The notes under the pieces: generated by a model | Seen by the model: only the letters and a program-made list of their open reading frames with translations | Databases searched by the model: none | What the model was told of the DNA's origin: nothing | Shown here: one piece after another, positions 45,733 through 57,655 of the stretch | Numbering within the stretch: the first letter of the stretch is position 1 | Layout of the letters: every line of letters begins with the position of its first letter | Source: Brachionus plicatilis | Taxonomy: Eukaryota > Rotifera > Eurotatoria > Ploima > Brachionidae | Direction: 5' to 3' | DNA length: 64,000 bases | NCBI GenBank assembly: GCA_010279815.1 | Contig: QEOQ01000486.1 | Coordinates: forward strand, 597,009 to 661,008 | Translations under genes and position numbers: made by a program

Positions 45733-46300
45733 GTATTTTTAACCCTTTCCGCTCAAAAAAATTATCGAATTCAGGACACTTGTAAAAGATTTTGGCTTGT
45801 ACTTATTTGAGCATTAAATTGTATAGAAAGAAACATTTTTTATTTTAAAAAATATCATTGAAAATTTTTTTTAAGCATTGTATAAGCAAAAAATTGAACA
45901 TAAACTTTATAAAAAAGTAACATTAATCAAAAAATTATTGCACTAGCAAAGCACTTTTTGCTTTTTTAAGTCTGCCTCTTTTACATTTGCTATCAATTTC
46001 TACACTTTTGGCTTCAAGAGGAGGTTTACAGCACTTCAATTTTATTGACATCCCAATGATATGTTTACACATGTAATTTTTTAAGAATCCAGGACAGCTG
46101 CAAGTATTTTTTTTCCAATCGTTGCTTTTTGGAATACAAATACACCATATACCAAATTATACATTTTTAAATATGAAAAATTAATTGAATCTACCATTGT
46201 CATAAAGATGCATTTCTTTATCACAAACCTTAATTGTATCATTTGCTGGTAAATAATACAATGTTTCATTGTCATTTTTTTTTGGGCATTGTGAATTTTG

Positions 46301-46814
46301 GTGCCGTATTCCCTTGTTCGATAATGCAGCGCCACAACCTAGAACACATCATTGGCGCAGGCGCTATACTAAATCTCGCCCATGTTAAATTCAACTTAAC
46401 TTGTGTTGCATGCGCCAAAACCGTATTTCGGGTTGTGGCGATGCACTATATCCAGGGTCTTGAGAATGGTGCTGCATTTTTTAAGTTTAGCAAAGGGATA
46501 ATATTAAAAAAAAAAAAAAGAATTTTTTTTAATTAAGTATTTGGTGCGGCATTAAAGTTTAAAAATAAAAAAGAATTTATAATTAAAAAATATTGTCTTG
46601 AATTATTTTTATATTTTCTTTTTAAATCATTCAAATAATGCAGCACCATTCTCAAGACCTTGGATATAGTGCATCGCCACAACCCGAAATACGGTTTTGG
46701 CGCATGCAACACAAGTTAAGTTGAATTTAACATGGGCGAGATTTAGTATAGCGCCTGCGCCTATGATGTGTTCTAGGTTGTGGCGCTGCATTATCGAACA
46801 AGGGAATACGGTAC
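46301..46814. mobile_element. 514-bp foldback element, GC-rich ~175-bp arms
   Basis: The arms 46,301-46,475 and 46,640-46,814 are almost exact inverted copies, GTRCCGTATTCCCTTGTTCG at the ends with ATGCAGCGCCACAACC and CATGCGCCAAAACCG inside. Predicted frames on the two strands are mirror shadows. A related single end (ACAAGGGGATACGGTAA) is at 47,880-47,896. Confidence 0.9.
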
Positions 46815-46825
46815 AAAAACAAAAA

Positions 46826-47032
46826 GGACCAAAACATGTTCTGTAAATTGTAGCAACTGATACATCCTTTGTATCACCACTTAAAGTTGAATTGGATTTT
46901 AAATATAATATGATGTGTCAAATTCAAAATTTTCTGAGTTCTGCAAATTTATTGCAGAATTTTGCAGAATCAGTATAATGGTAGTACAAAGGATGTTTCA
47001 GTTGCTACAATTTACAGAACATGTTTTGGTCC
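46826..47032. mobile_element. 207-bp MITE, GGACCAAAACATGTTCTGTA ends (copy 2)
   Basis: Ends GGACCAAAACATGTTCTGTA and TACAGAACATGTTTTGGTCC are exact inverted repeats, continuing through TTGTAGCAACTGATACATCC. Copy 1 is at 37,050-37,250. Confidence 0.85.
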
Positions 47033-47129
47033 TTCAGAACTTAGGCTTTGGAATTTTTAACATTTTATTTTTGTTTTTTGTATCAAATTTCACAATGCCT
47101 TTTTTTTGCAATCACTTCTTTATTAAGTT

Positions 47130-47239
47130 GTACCCAATTGTATCCAAGTGTTAGTACGCCAGTTGTTTACAACAAGAATGGTTCAGTTAGAAAGCCACTA
47201 GGAAGAAAGAAAGGTTCTACGAATAAATTGAAAAAATAA
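47130..47239 (+). pseudogene. Basic C-terminal frame fragment, unknown
   Basis: A reading frame ends STPVVYNKNGSVRKPLGRK then KGSTNKLKK and a stop. The RKPLGRKKG part resembles an AT-hook (R-x-P-x-GRKKG) and the composition is coding-like, but there is no upstream context. It is likely a transposon-derived fragment within the nested region. Confidence 0.3.
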
Positions 47240-48077
47240 ATTTTTTTAAATTTTTTTTTCTCTTTTTTGTCTTAAATTTTTAAATTTAAATGCCGGGTCA
47301 ATAATTTATTTATTGAATTGAATTAACCTCCTTTAAGGAGAAGTAAAAGAAAATAAAAATAAAATTTTTTTTTGTGTTTTTGTGTTTTTTTAAAAAATGA
47401 AAAATTATTACCTAAAAATAAAATTACAAAAATAAAAAAGGAACATTAGTTCGAAAATAGAAAAAGGCATGAAAGTTAGAAAGCAAGATAATTTGGACCA
47501 AAATTCATGAATTTCTTTTATTTTGAATTAGCTCATTTAGGAGAGGGTATTAATAATTAGCTCATTAATAAGTAAAATTAAACTTTTTATTATATTTAAT
47601 ATTTTTTTTTATCATAACTCTAACGTCGCATCTATAAAATAAACTCAATTAATATTTTTTATATTAGATTTTTTTTAAGTTTAAAACCCCGAGTCTCTAA
47701 TAAAGACTTTTTTTGAAGCTCTGCTTTTCTATTTGAATTTCTATTATAAACGCTACGTTTTTAATATGTATCGACTATGTGACCCAAAGGACTTTTAAAA
47801 TAAAAAATTTATCATTGTGAGGTCTATGTTAGACCATGCACCAAATATCCTACTTATGGTATTAAAGCATGCGTCGCTAAACAAGGGGATACGGTAATTA
47901 AACGATTTGTTGCTTCAAGTGAATAATTTGTGTTTGGAGAAAAAGATTGCAATTCTTCGTAACAACCATCTTTTATCCATTCACTTTCAAAGTATTCACT
48001 GAAACTTTTTTCTTCTTTCCATTTTTTTTATTTTATATTATAATGTAAGATTGTTTTTCATTTTTTTTTAATTATCA

Positions 48078-48145
48078 AGGTTAATCAACAGGCTAGTGCC
48101 CTTGTCTAGAATATAGACTGATCAACTCTCCATTTATTTAATAAA
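48078..48145 (+). mobile_element. LINE 3'-terminal fragment
   Basis: GGTTAATCAACAGGCTAGTG...TTTATTTAATAAA matches 33,587-33,650. Only the 3' end is present. Confidence 0.5.
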
Positions 48146-48196
48146 GACAATTTTTTTTTTTTTAATAAAATAAAATTTAAATAAATTATCATTATA

Positions 48197-49120
48197 TCAA
48201 AATAAAAAATAAATTTTAAAAATTAAATTAAGTTTATCAAAAATTTTTAATGCATCATTAAAAATTAGGTTTATGTTGTTGAATACTGACAATTTAAAGG
48301 TGCTAAATTTGAGAACCATTCTGCTAATAAGGAATTTGTTTGCCAATTTTGTGAACACATAACCAAATGTGTTTTCACCACTTTTTGTTTTCGATTTCGG
48401 CACCATAAAATCACTTTTGTTTCTTAAGTCGTACTCAATTTTACGCGACTCATTTGTGACTAATTGTTCTTTGAGCTGAATAGGTGAGTTCTTCATTTTA
48501 ATGATCTTGTATTAAAACGACAGCTTTCTCTCCAGAGCTCGATGTTGAATAGCAAAAAGCCCATACTTTTCTAGAACATTATTTAAATCATTAAAGTCAC
48601 AAGAATTCAATTTAACTTTCAATAATTTATAAATACATAGATAGAAACAGTTAGCAAGCCTTTGGATGGCTTCTTTTGAAAAATAACAAATTAGTGTAAA
48701 AACATAATCAAAATAGGGTAAAATAAAAATTTTAAAAAATTGAATTTTTACAGATGTACAGAGATAGAAAAGTCTTTTTATTGAAAAAAGTTTCTTGTTT
48801 ACCGATAAACATGTTTCCGAAACTAATTTCATGATATTTAATCTGTTATTAATGGTAAAGCCCAGTAATTTAAAATTATCAACAACTTTAATTGTACCCT
48901 CTTTTATATGAATAAAATCTGCTACTTCAATTTTTTTCTTTGTAAATACCATAAAGAAAGTCTTTTCCCAATTTATATCAACCTTATTAAAATAACACCA
49001 AGCTTTTAGTTCTTCAATAACCCCACCAGTCTCGCTTATTAATGTGTCCAATTTGTTGCCAGTCTTCGTAAGACTTGTATCATCAGCAAATTGTTTTTCA
49101 TACTTAATGTTAGCACGTTA
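48197..49120 (-). mobile_element. 5'-truncated LINE with RT motif C, one frameshift
   Basis: On the minus strand, just upstream of 49,051, the frame reads KYEKQFADDTSLTKTGNK: FADD is the RT catalytic motif C. It continues to 48,512 with KVDINWEKTFFMVFTKKK and FKLLGFTINNRL (the usual post-catalytic LG motif). The protein then carries on in another frame from 48,496 (NSPIQLKEQLV, YDLRNKSDF, FGYVFTKLANKF) to 48,197. One frameshift near 48,500 separates the two parts. The RT N-terminal half and endonuclease are missing, so it is a dead copy. Confidence 0.85.
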
Positions 49121-49664
49121 GTCAATTAATGTTGATTTTATAAAATTAATGTTAAGTACAAATTAATAATACCCGGAAAAAAAAGAACGCTGAAAAGAAC
49201 GCCGCTTTAACGCCGTTTTACCAACATTAAAACGGCTTCTTTTCAGCGTTTATTCAGTGTTTTTTCAGCGTTTTTTAGCGTTATTTTCGTCAGCGTTTTT
49301 CACGCTGCAGAACGCTGAAAAAACGCTGCTAAAAATCGATATAATTGGAGCCAGATGGTTTATTGAATTTCTTAATCGGTCATAAAATATGATTCAAATA
49401 GCTGCTGAAAACACTAGTGTAAGTCCTTTAACTGTTGGAAAATAATTTTCGATTGTTTTAAGACTAACACTGTGAAAATAATATTAAGTAGTATTATTAA
49501 ATAAAAGTTAAAATATTTATTAGATTAAACTTGACTTTTCTTTTTTTATATTTTCAAGTTAAAGGCTGATTAAATTAAAAGTAGTTTTGATAAAACTGTT
49601 AATTTTTTTTAATTAATTTGTTATTCTTTTGGACGTTTTTAACTTTCAAATTGTAAGCGTATTT

Positions 49665-50308
49665 CAAGTCATTTACTTTGAACGCTTAATCTTCTGCCAG
49701 TTCCGCTTCAGTCCATTAAATTGGTTGTAGTAATTTGGACCATTGTAACTGAAAGAATAAAGAGGGGGAAGAACAATTTTGTTTTTGATCCTTCAAATTA
49801 AGATAATAAGAAAAATAAAAAAAGCAAAAATAATATATAAAAGAAAATAAAAAAATTTAATTACCTCAACGTTTTCTCTTTCTTTCCTAAAATGTTCAAT
49901 ATTTAAACATGTAGCTAATGATACAGTAAGTTTCCAAACAAAGTATAAAGCTATGTTATAGCGCTCCTTTAGAGCTGCGATAGAACATTTTTTTGCTCTA
50001 GAGCATGTGCATGAGCAATTGAACATGCTCTAGAACGCTCATGAGCATGCTCTAAATTGCTTATACAGACCATGAGAGCTGCGCTAGAGCTGCTCAAGCA
50101 ATGCTCTAGAAACTGTTTACTCTGTTTAGAAACGTACGGTATGTTATATTTTAAATTCTGAAGTAAATGTCTTTAAATATAAATAAGTCTGGGATTTTTT
50201 TGTCTAATTTTTTAATTTTTTTGAAATAAGTAACACATGTAATAGGCATGGCAAAATTATTCCTTTCATTTAAATAAGTGTGGGAATGTTTTTTCTTTCA
50301 TGCTTATT
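49665..50308. mobile_element. 644-bp insertion nested in GAACGC copy 2
   Basis: Copy 1 reads GCGTATTTTAGCTAAG without a break; here ATTT is duplicated on both sides of the insert (GCGTATTT|CAAG...TTATT|ATTTTAGC). A smaller MITE (49,924-50,139) lies inside. Confidence 0.75.
49924..50139. mobile_element. MITE of the TA-CAGTACRTTTCTAAAC family, diverged copy
   Basis: Left CAGTAAGTTTCCAAACAAAG and right CTCTGTTTAGAAACGTACGG resemble the perfect ends of the 52,028-52,270 element; TA flanks both. The interior is full of palindromic GCTCTAGAGC and GCTCATGAGC motifs. Confidence 0.7.
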
Positions 50309-51750
50309 ATTTTAGCTAAGATTTAGACACATTTGATTTTTAAATAGTTAGAATATGAAAAAAAATGAGATAATGTATTTGCTCGATTCTTTAGATATAT
50401 CGTTTCTGATCGAACACTTGTTTTCAAAATGGACATTTTCGACTAAAATTACATATCTTTATACCATTTTGAAAACCAGTGTTCGATAAGAAACGACATT
50501 TCGTTATTTCCAAATACTCATATACAAATTTAAGGTGATTTTTTTTATTTATTTATCTGTGTCGAGCCAAAGCTCCTTCAGATTAAATAAAAATTTTAAA
50601 AATTCTAAATTTTAAATTTCTTTTTAAATTACAATTTAAAAGCCGAGACCCTTGGGAAGTTCAAAATTATCTAAAAAACTTTTTTTCATTTCTCATGCGA
50701 TTTAAATATGTTTAATGCAGTTAAAAAAGATTCAGCTAAAGATTAAGAATTTCCTACTGAATCACCATAAATGATTATAATGTGACAGCTTATATAAAGA
50801 ATTTATATTATTATATTATTATAAAAAAATATTCAAATTAACTAATTTGCGAAGTTTAAAAAGTTCTATTAATTTAAGCCGATCAAAAAATGTGTCAAAT
50901 ATTTTTTAATATTATTTTAACAAAAAAAATTTAAATATTAAAGCTTTGTTTTAGAAAAAAATTATTTTTGAAAAATAAAAAAACGCTCAAAAAACGCCGT
51001 TCGGCGGCGTGAAAAACGCTGACGAAGAACGGCGTTCTTTGAGCGTTTTTTGAGCGTTCTTTTTTTTCCGGGTACTTAAAAATAAAATTGCTTGTTTACA
51101 ATAACTAACGCACGTTAATAATAATTAATGCTAAAAATTATTATTGTCAAGTTCAAATAAATTAATGATTATTTAAATATAACTCAAAGATTTTTTTACT
51201 TCTTCAATAATTTCGTCTTCATTTTCAAGTGCCTGTTTTTAATATAACAAACTTTTATATTTAATGCTGTCTAATTTTACTTCTGACAGGACCTTGTTGT
51301 TTTTATACATTTTTCCTCGTATGAAGTATAATATCTTTTTCTTTTTTCTTACTCTTGCTCATCTTCATCTTTATCTTCAATATCAGTCACGTCAAGATCA
51401 TTAACTGAATCAATTGTATTTTGCCTTGTGCATCTTCTGACCTAATCTCCTTCAACAGAACCAAGCGCGTATGCTAGTGACCAATTCAACTTTTATTGTG
51501 CTTCAAAATGAAAAATATTTTACCAAATAAAATTAAACTTTTTTCAATACAGAATCATTTTAAATTATTTTAAAATTGATTTAAAAAAATGTTAAATGTT
51601 AAAAAAAATTTTATTTCAGAAAAAAAATAAGTGACCAAACGAAAAAATAGGTGATCAATTTCTGGTCGCATATTTCATCTTTGAAAATTAGGTGACCAGT
51701 CTTGGTCACATATTATTTGACCAGCTGGTCACTTATGACTATAGACCCAA

Positions 51751-52025
51751 TATTTTAATTTTAATATTTTTTACAGGGTTGTTCTAAAGTCCAAACTTGG
51801 ACTTAAAGGGCAAAATGAAAATAATTTTACATTTGGTTCATTATTAACCCGTTTAATCAAAAATGAATTTGTCAAATATAATTTTAAATCAAGTATTAAA
51901 TTAAATGTCATATATTTTTTAATTTTTCATATAAATTATTAAATGTCTAATGAAAAAATTCAAATATATAAAATATCTAAAGAAGCAAAATTATTTAAAT
52001 AGAGCCTTATCCATTTTTGCTGGTC
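51751..52025. other. Spacer with two MITE half-copies
   Basis: CAGGGTTGTTCTAAAGTCC at 51,774 and GGCAAAATGAAAATAATTTT at about 51,809 are single ends of two MITE families seen elsewhere in the window. Confidence 0.4.
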
Positions 52026-52027
52026 TA

Positions 52028-52270
52028 CAGTACATTTCTAAACAAAGTTAACAGTGTTTCGAAACATTGCTTAAGCAGTGTTTATGAGCGGTTTAAGCAG
52101 CGTTTATGAGCGGTTTAAGTAATGTTTAAGTTAGTTTAAACTTTTTAATAAAAAATGATGGGGCAATGTTTAAAACAGTTTAAGCAGTGTTTATGAGCGG
52201 TTTATGCAGGGTTTAAGAGCAGCTTTTAAACTGCTTAAGAAGCCTGTTAACTTTGTTTAGAAATGTACTG
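52028..52270. mobile_element. 243-bp MITE with perfect 27-bp TIRs and TA duplication
   Basis: CAGTACATTTCTAAACAAAG continuing to GTTAACAG at the left is exactly complementary to the right end; TA at 52,026-52,027 and 52,271-52,272. The interior repeats GAGCGGTTTAAGCAGTGTTT-like units. Ends and target site fit the Tc1/mariner superfamily. Confidence 0.9.
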
Positions 52271-52272
52271 TA

Positions 52273-54123
52273 ACTGTGCCACGAATTTGATTTGGAGTTA
52301 CTGTATTCGCTACTGCTGGAAAATATTGGATTAGATTGATATCTGAACTGTTTAATTATTGATATGACTTTTCATTTTTTTAAATTTTTTAAATGACAAT
52401 TAATTATCTATTAGACAATGGATTTAAAATTTATTTGGCATATTTTTATATTTTTATTTGACGGTTTAATATTATTCCTTTACATCTTTTCATATCTATA
52501 TTTTTAGATTTTTTGTGCAACATTTCATAAAATTTTTATTTTTAATTTGGGTAACTAAATAATTTGAAAAATTTAAATCTTCAAAAAAAATTTCAATTTA
52601 AAAAATTTTGAAAGAACTACAAAATTTAAAACCACGTTTTATAACCCTAATTTAAACCCAAGAAAAACAAATAGAAAGTTGAGAATTTATCACACAAAAG
52701 AAAATTAAATACAAATAAAATAGGAAAATTACGAAAAATTATTTTTTAGTTATGTATTTTTAGCGATGCAATTAAAAATTAGATAAAAAAAGAATCTCCA
52801 ATTTTAATCGATAAAAGTAAGATTCAACCTCATTCTGATTTGACTCAAAAAAAAAACAATAAAATGGTTAGAGAATCTAAGAGTTATGTTCTCGATTATT
52901 CATCGATAGGCAATGAGATTTAACTATTAAAAAAACGTTTGCATTATTGTACTTTTTCTAAATTTTAATTTTATTTATTTAGAAAAAGTAGAGAAAGGAT
53001 TTCTACTTTTTAATATTTTCATTGTCTATACATTTTTTTTATAAATTTTATTTTTTATTCATTAGTCTCTGATACTTAAATTTTTTAATAAATAAATTTT
53101 AAAAAAATTAATTAAATGTCTGAATTGACTCACAAAAAATAAATTCAAAATTATTTTTAAATTATTATTCCTCTTATTTTTTTTCTTTTTTTATTTCATT
53201 TAGTCCAAATAAAAAAATAATTGAATAAAAATATGAATACAAGTTAGAGAATCAAATTGTTTGTAAATTTGAACCAAAATTTTGTGTGATACAAGATTAA
53301 AAGCCTAAAATTTCCTTAAGGACTCAAATATTTACATACTTTTTGACAGTTCACAACAAAAAAATTTTACACAGGATTTAGAAAATTTGATTTGTAAAGT
53401 TTATATCAATATGCTAATCCTTTCAGAATATTTTAATAAAAATAATAGATAAGGTCATATTTGTATTCATAACCGAAAAAAATATTAAGAAATTGCTATA
53501 AATAATTTCAATTTGCCAAAAATAAAAACATTTATCCGTAATTGAGTTGTTTCATTAATTAAAAAATTTTTTTTCAACTGGAAAGTTATTTGAGATCAAT
53601 TGTTTTAAAAACGCTTTTATTTTGAATTTATAATTTTGTAGCAGCCAGACAAAACTTTTTAAAAATTTATGTTTTGGGTAAAATATAAGTTTTTTTAAAT
53701 CATTTTTTGATATGTTCTATGCATGGTTTGATTCAAAAAATAAGGGTGTAACTGAATAAAGGAAAATAAAGTAGAAAAAAATAAAATATCTGAAAACTTT
53801 TGTAAATAAAACAAGTTAAAATGTTTGATTTTTGAATTAAATGTTAAAACCTTGGATTCTAGTCTTGATTAAAGCTTGAAATTGAATCCATGTGAGCCAT
53901 ATGAGCTTGGTTTATATTCAAAAATAAAAATTGCTTTTTATAAGTTAAATATAAATTTTTCAATTTAACTAAATGAAATAATTAATTTTAGACTAAGCTG
54001 AAAAGTAGACATATTTTCTAATTATTCAATTCTGTTTATTTGAGATTTTTAAAGATAATTTTAATAAAAAACATATTCTTATATTTAATGTGCTGTTTAT
54101 TCATTTTTTAGAAATCTGCAGAA
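52273..54123. other. AT-rich intergenic, 5' flank of cytidine deaminase
   Basis: No gene or clean repeat is recognised. A TTTTTTAG acceptor-like site at 54,102-54,110 could mark a 5' UTR intron just before the cytidine deaminase start. Confidence 0.4.
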
Positions 54124-54649
<526 letters not shown>

Positions 54650-55049
54650 ATAAAGAGTTCTGTTGAATCAAAGGACTTTTTTAATTTTAGAATTTTGCTC
54701 AATTTTAGTTAATTATGAATAAATTAGAAATATAAAAAACATTTTTAATTTTTATTTCTTCATAAATAAACTTTTGTCTTTTTAGCTTTTTAAATTAAAT
54801 TAAATTAAAATCATAAAAATAAATTTAAAAAAACACTCAAAATTCTATTTAAAAATCAGTTTTAAGCTGAAGCTGAGCCCCAGTCTGAGAATCAAATTTT
54901 AATTAAATTTAAAACGATAATTCAAAATAATTTTCCTTGAAAAGAAGTTAAATAAAAAAAATTTATAAAATTTTATAGCAAAAGAAATAAAATAAAAGAT
55001 TTAAAAAAAAAGTATCAGTTCATTTAAAAAAATTTCTTGATTCTTAGAT
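54650..55049. other. 3' flank of cytidine deaminase
   Basis: AT-rich 3' UTR and spacer. AATAAA-like signals lie near 54,717 and 54,764. Nothing else is recognised. Confidence 0.35.
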
Positions 55050-55051
55050 TA

Positions 55052-55397
55052 TCCAGACACGACCCAATTCTGACAAATTCCATCATTGATTATTATCTTC
55101 TTAATTTTTTAATAAACATATTTAAGATTTTCTCAAAAATGAAGAATTTATTTTTAATTTTTCGAGGCTATTTAAGGTCTGCTGTTTTCGATTCAAGTGA
55201 GACATCTAAAATCCCATTACCTATAAATCATAAAATAGTTAGTAGAAAGTAAAACTACTGCTTAATTTTCCAAAAAATGTATTCAAATTTTCTTTTTTTT
55301 TATTATAGCCTCGAAAAATTAAAAATAAATTCTTCATTTGTGAGAAAATCTTAAAAATGAATGATGGAATTTGTCATTGAATTGGGTCGTGTCTGGG
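55052..55397. mobile_element. 346-bp foldback MITE with TA target site
   Basis: CCAGACACGACCCAATTCTG at left pairs with GAATTGGGTCGTGTCTGG at right; arms extend ~130 bp through AAAAATGAAGAATTTATTTT. TA flanks at 55,050-55,051 and 55,398-55,399. The open frame across the left arm is not a gene. Confidence 0.85.
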
Positions 55398-55465
55398 TAG
55401 TTGATCTATTTTTTCTAATTAGTTGATATTTTGCTTGATTTTCCTTTTCAACTTAATCTGAACAT

Positions 55466-55563
55466 TACATAAGTTGACTAAAGTTTAAGTGATTTTACTT
55501 AAAATTTTTTTAAAAATAACATTTTAAGTAAAATCACTCAAACTTTAGTCAACTTATGTAATT
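55466..55563. repeat. 98-bp near-perfect hairpin
   Basis: ATTACATAAGTTGACTAAAG continuing through AGTGATTTTACTTAAAA pairs with the sequence ending CTTTAGTCAACTTATGTAAT; the loop is ~14 nt, A/T only. Probably a very short MITE. Confidence 0.8.
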
Positions 55564-56169
55564 TCACTTGAAATTGCATGAATTTTGATAAAAATTTTGA
55601 TAAAAGGTTTAAAAAATTTAAAATTGTAAAAAAAAATACAAATTAATTAATTTTTTGAAATAAACATTGTAAAACTAATTATATTTTTAACATTTTTTTA
55701 AAAAGTCATTATAGATCGAATCGATAATATTTTAAATTCAAAGCTTGAATGCTGCAGATTTCAACATTGTTCTCTTGATCACAAAGCTATTTATCAATCT
55801 TGAATCAAAATATTTTTTCTCCATAATTTTTTTTGACATTGGTCCATTGAGGTCCTGCTATTCCTTAGATTGAAGCTTAAATTTCTAATTTCTCCAGTCG
55901 TTTATAAGCGAACCTTTTAGATTCTCAGGCGAATTATGATAAAACAGTGCCTTAAACGAGAATGATAACATTCTGTCTAAAAGCCTATGCTGAAAGGAAT
56001 TAAGCCACATTTTCCCAAAAAGTTTTTAGCATTATTTAAGTTTTTCGCTTCAAACTTAAACTTATACAATTTAAAAATACAAAAGTAATAACTTTTAGCC
56101 AGATTTATTATTGTGATCGATTTGTAAAAAAATCGAAAGTAGGCCTAAATATTGCTAATCAAAGCCTTA

Positions 56170-56304
56170 GTGGAAAAAATCTATCTCATCGAAGGCTTTT
56201 TTGAACTCAATAAATAAAGAAAGAGTTTTTATTTTATTCTCTCTAGCAAAATTTAAATCACTTAGGTATCCATGAACACCGGTTTGACAGGAATCTCCAG
56301 ATCT
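56170..56304 (-). pseudogene. Decayed non-LTR reverse transcriptase fragment
   Basis: The minus-strand frame includes SCQTGVHGYLSDLNFAREN and then LFIEFKKAFDEIDF, which match RT motif 2 (QTGFR...) and motif A (LFLDFKKAFD) in the right order and spacing. The motif A catalytic Asp is replaced by Glu (IEFKKAF). Stops follow directly and the downstream sequence to ~55,700 is degenerate. Confidence 0.7.
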
Positions 56305-56511
56305 AAAACAATGAAATCTAAAAAAATTAACGAAAAACAATAAAAAAAAATGTATTTCTTTAAATTTTTTCGTTTATCTTCCTAAAAATTAATAAATAAA
56401 AATGATAATTTGTGCTTACTTTTGAATACCTTGTTCCATGGTTAAATAACCAAAAAGTTGAAAAGGAAAATCAAGCAAAATATCAACTAATTACAAAAAA
56501 TAAATCAACAT

Positions 56512-57655
56512 AAATTAAAAAAAAATAAAATGAATACTTAAATTTTTCAGATTATTTTTTATGCAATTGAAGATAGGCTCTTTAGTTTATAACAATAATA
56601 TTTAATCAATTTAAAAAAGCTGGCAAAAAAAATTATTAAATAATTAGATAATGTTTTTTATGATTTATCTATTGGCTTATCTATTATAAAAATTTCCATA
56701 CCGAAATTAAATTTGGGAAATAAGAGTCTCATGATGACGACTTGAATTCATTATAGTTAATATAACATATTTAGCTTAAAATTAATAAAGAGAATATTCA
56801 TATGATCAAAGTTTAAATTATAATTTACCTTTGTTACCACACATTCTAATGTAGTGATAAAAAAAACTTTGGACAATATTTTAAGTCTAAGCGTTATATT
56901 TTATTTTTGATTAATAAATATATTTTAAAGAATAATCCATATATTTTTCTTACAATTAAAGCATTACCAAATTTTAGTTTGTTTTTCTTTAATTTTTTTA
57001 TTTTACATCACCTATTAAGTAAAAATTAATATAATAATAAAATTTAGATCGAAAGCTTGACACATTCAGAGCTTTCTTTAAATCTATTTTTCAAGTCTTT
57101 ACCTAAGAACTTTTAATAATAATAATAATTCTTTATTATGAAAATGTAAAAAAAAATTTTAAAGAAAAATTTTTTTTAAAAACGAATCGGTGAGAATTTT
57201 TTTCTCAAATTAAAAAAGCAATCAAGGAGCTTATGTAAAATGAACAAATATTGTCAATTTTTTCAAACGTTTTTGTTTAAATGTTTTTAAAATGACGACA
57301 TTTCTGTCTCAAAAGACAATTTTAATTTTTCGTTTTACTATTATGTTCAAAATTGGTAACATTTTAAATTAATTTAAAATGCACTTTAGAGTGGATGTAA
57401 AAGAAAATTCTTTTTTTTAAACAAAAATAAAAAGAAGCTTAAAATAGAAACTAACCAAAACTTAAAAATAGACTAAGACTCTAAATTTAGAAATAGAGAA
57501 ATTTGTAAAAAAAATCAGTGTAAAGAGCTAAAAAAGATCTGTTTAGAATAAATAAAACTAATATTAAGAGCTATGTTACTTACTTATTTTTGAGAAAATG
57601 ATTCAAAGAAACTAGAAACAATCGAAAAACAAGAAATCCATGTGCCCCACTAAAT
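56512..57655. other. AT-rich intergenic
   Basis: No gene or bounded repeat is seen; short AATAAT microsatellite at about 57,115-57,135. Confidence 0.4.

Larger units (their letters stand above)
49171..51073. mobile_element. GAACGC-type DNA element, copy 2 (complete ends)
   Basis: Ends ACCCGGAAAAAAAAGAACGC and GCGTTCTTTTTTTTCCGGGT are exact inverted repeats. Sub-terminal zones are arrays of AACGCTGAAAA, AACGCCG and CAGCGTTTTT units in both orientations. No transposase frame remains. Relative to copy 1 (24,478-25,630) it carries a 644-bp insertion. No clear target duplication is visible. Confidence 0.9.
45239..51750 (-). mobile_element. 6.5-kb composite bounded by TTGGGTCT inverted ends (nested transposons)
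   Basis: Left end (45,239-45,330) and right end (about 51,645-51,750) are inverted copies: TTGGGTCT.TAGTCATA, then AATATGTGACCAAGACTGG and TTTTCAAAGATGAAATATG. Near the right end, on the minus strand (51,500-51,350), a broken frame reads VRRCTRQNTIDSVNDLDV and DIEDKDEDEQE, coding-like and probably the remains of the element's own protein. Within it sit a 9-bp-TSD MITE, a CCGTATTCCC foldback, another MITE, a LINE and a GAACGC-type element. Alternatively the two ends are separate MITEs in opposite orientation. Confidence 0.55.
55401..56511. mobile_element. 1.1-kb element with ~50-bp inverted ends and a decayed RT inside
   Basis: TTGATATTTTGCTTGATTTT at 55,424 and its complement at 56,470 belong to ~50-bp inverted arms (55,401-55,452 and 56,456-56,511). 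Inside are a 98-bp near-perfect hairpin (55,466-55,563) and a minus-strand RT relic. How a LINE relic came to lie between inverted repeats is unclear; the arms could instead be two solo MITE ends. Confidence 0.5.

Noticed and set aside
46081..46536. Opposed frames of 84 and 100 aa
   Set aside because: Both fall across the left arm and flank of the 46,301-46,814 foldback; no domain, and the same sequence is repeated inverted at the right arm.
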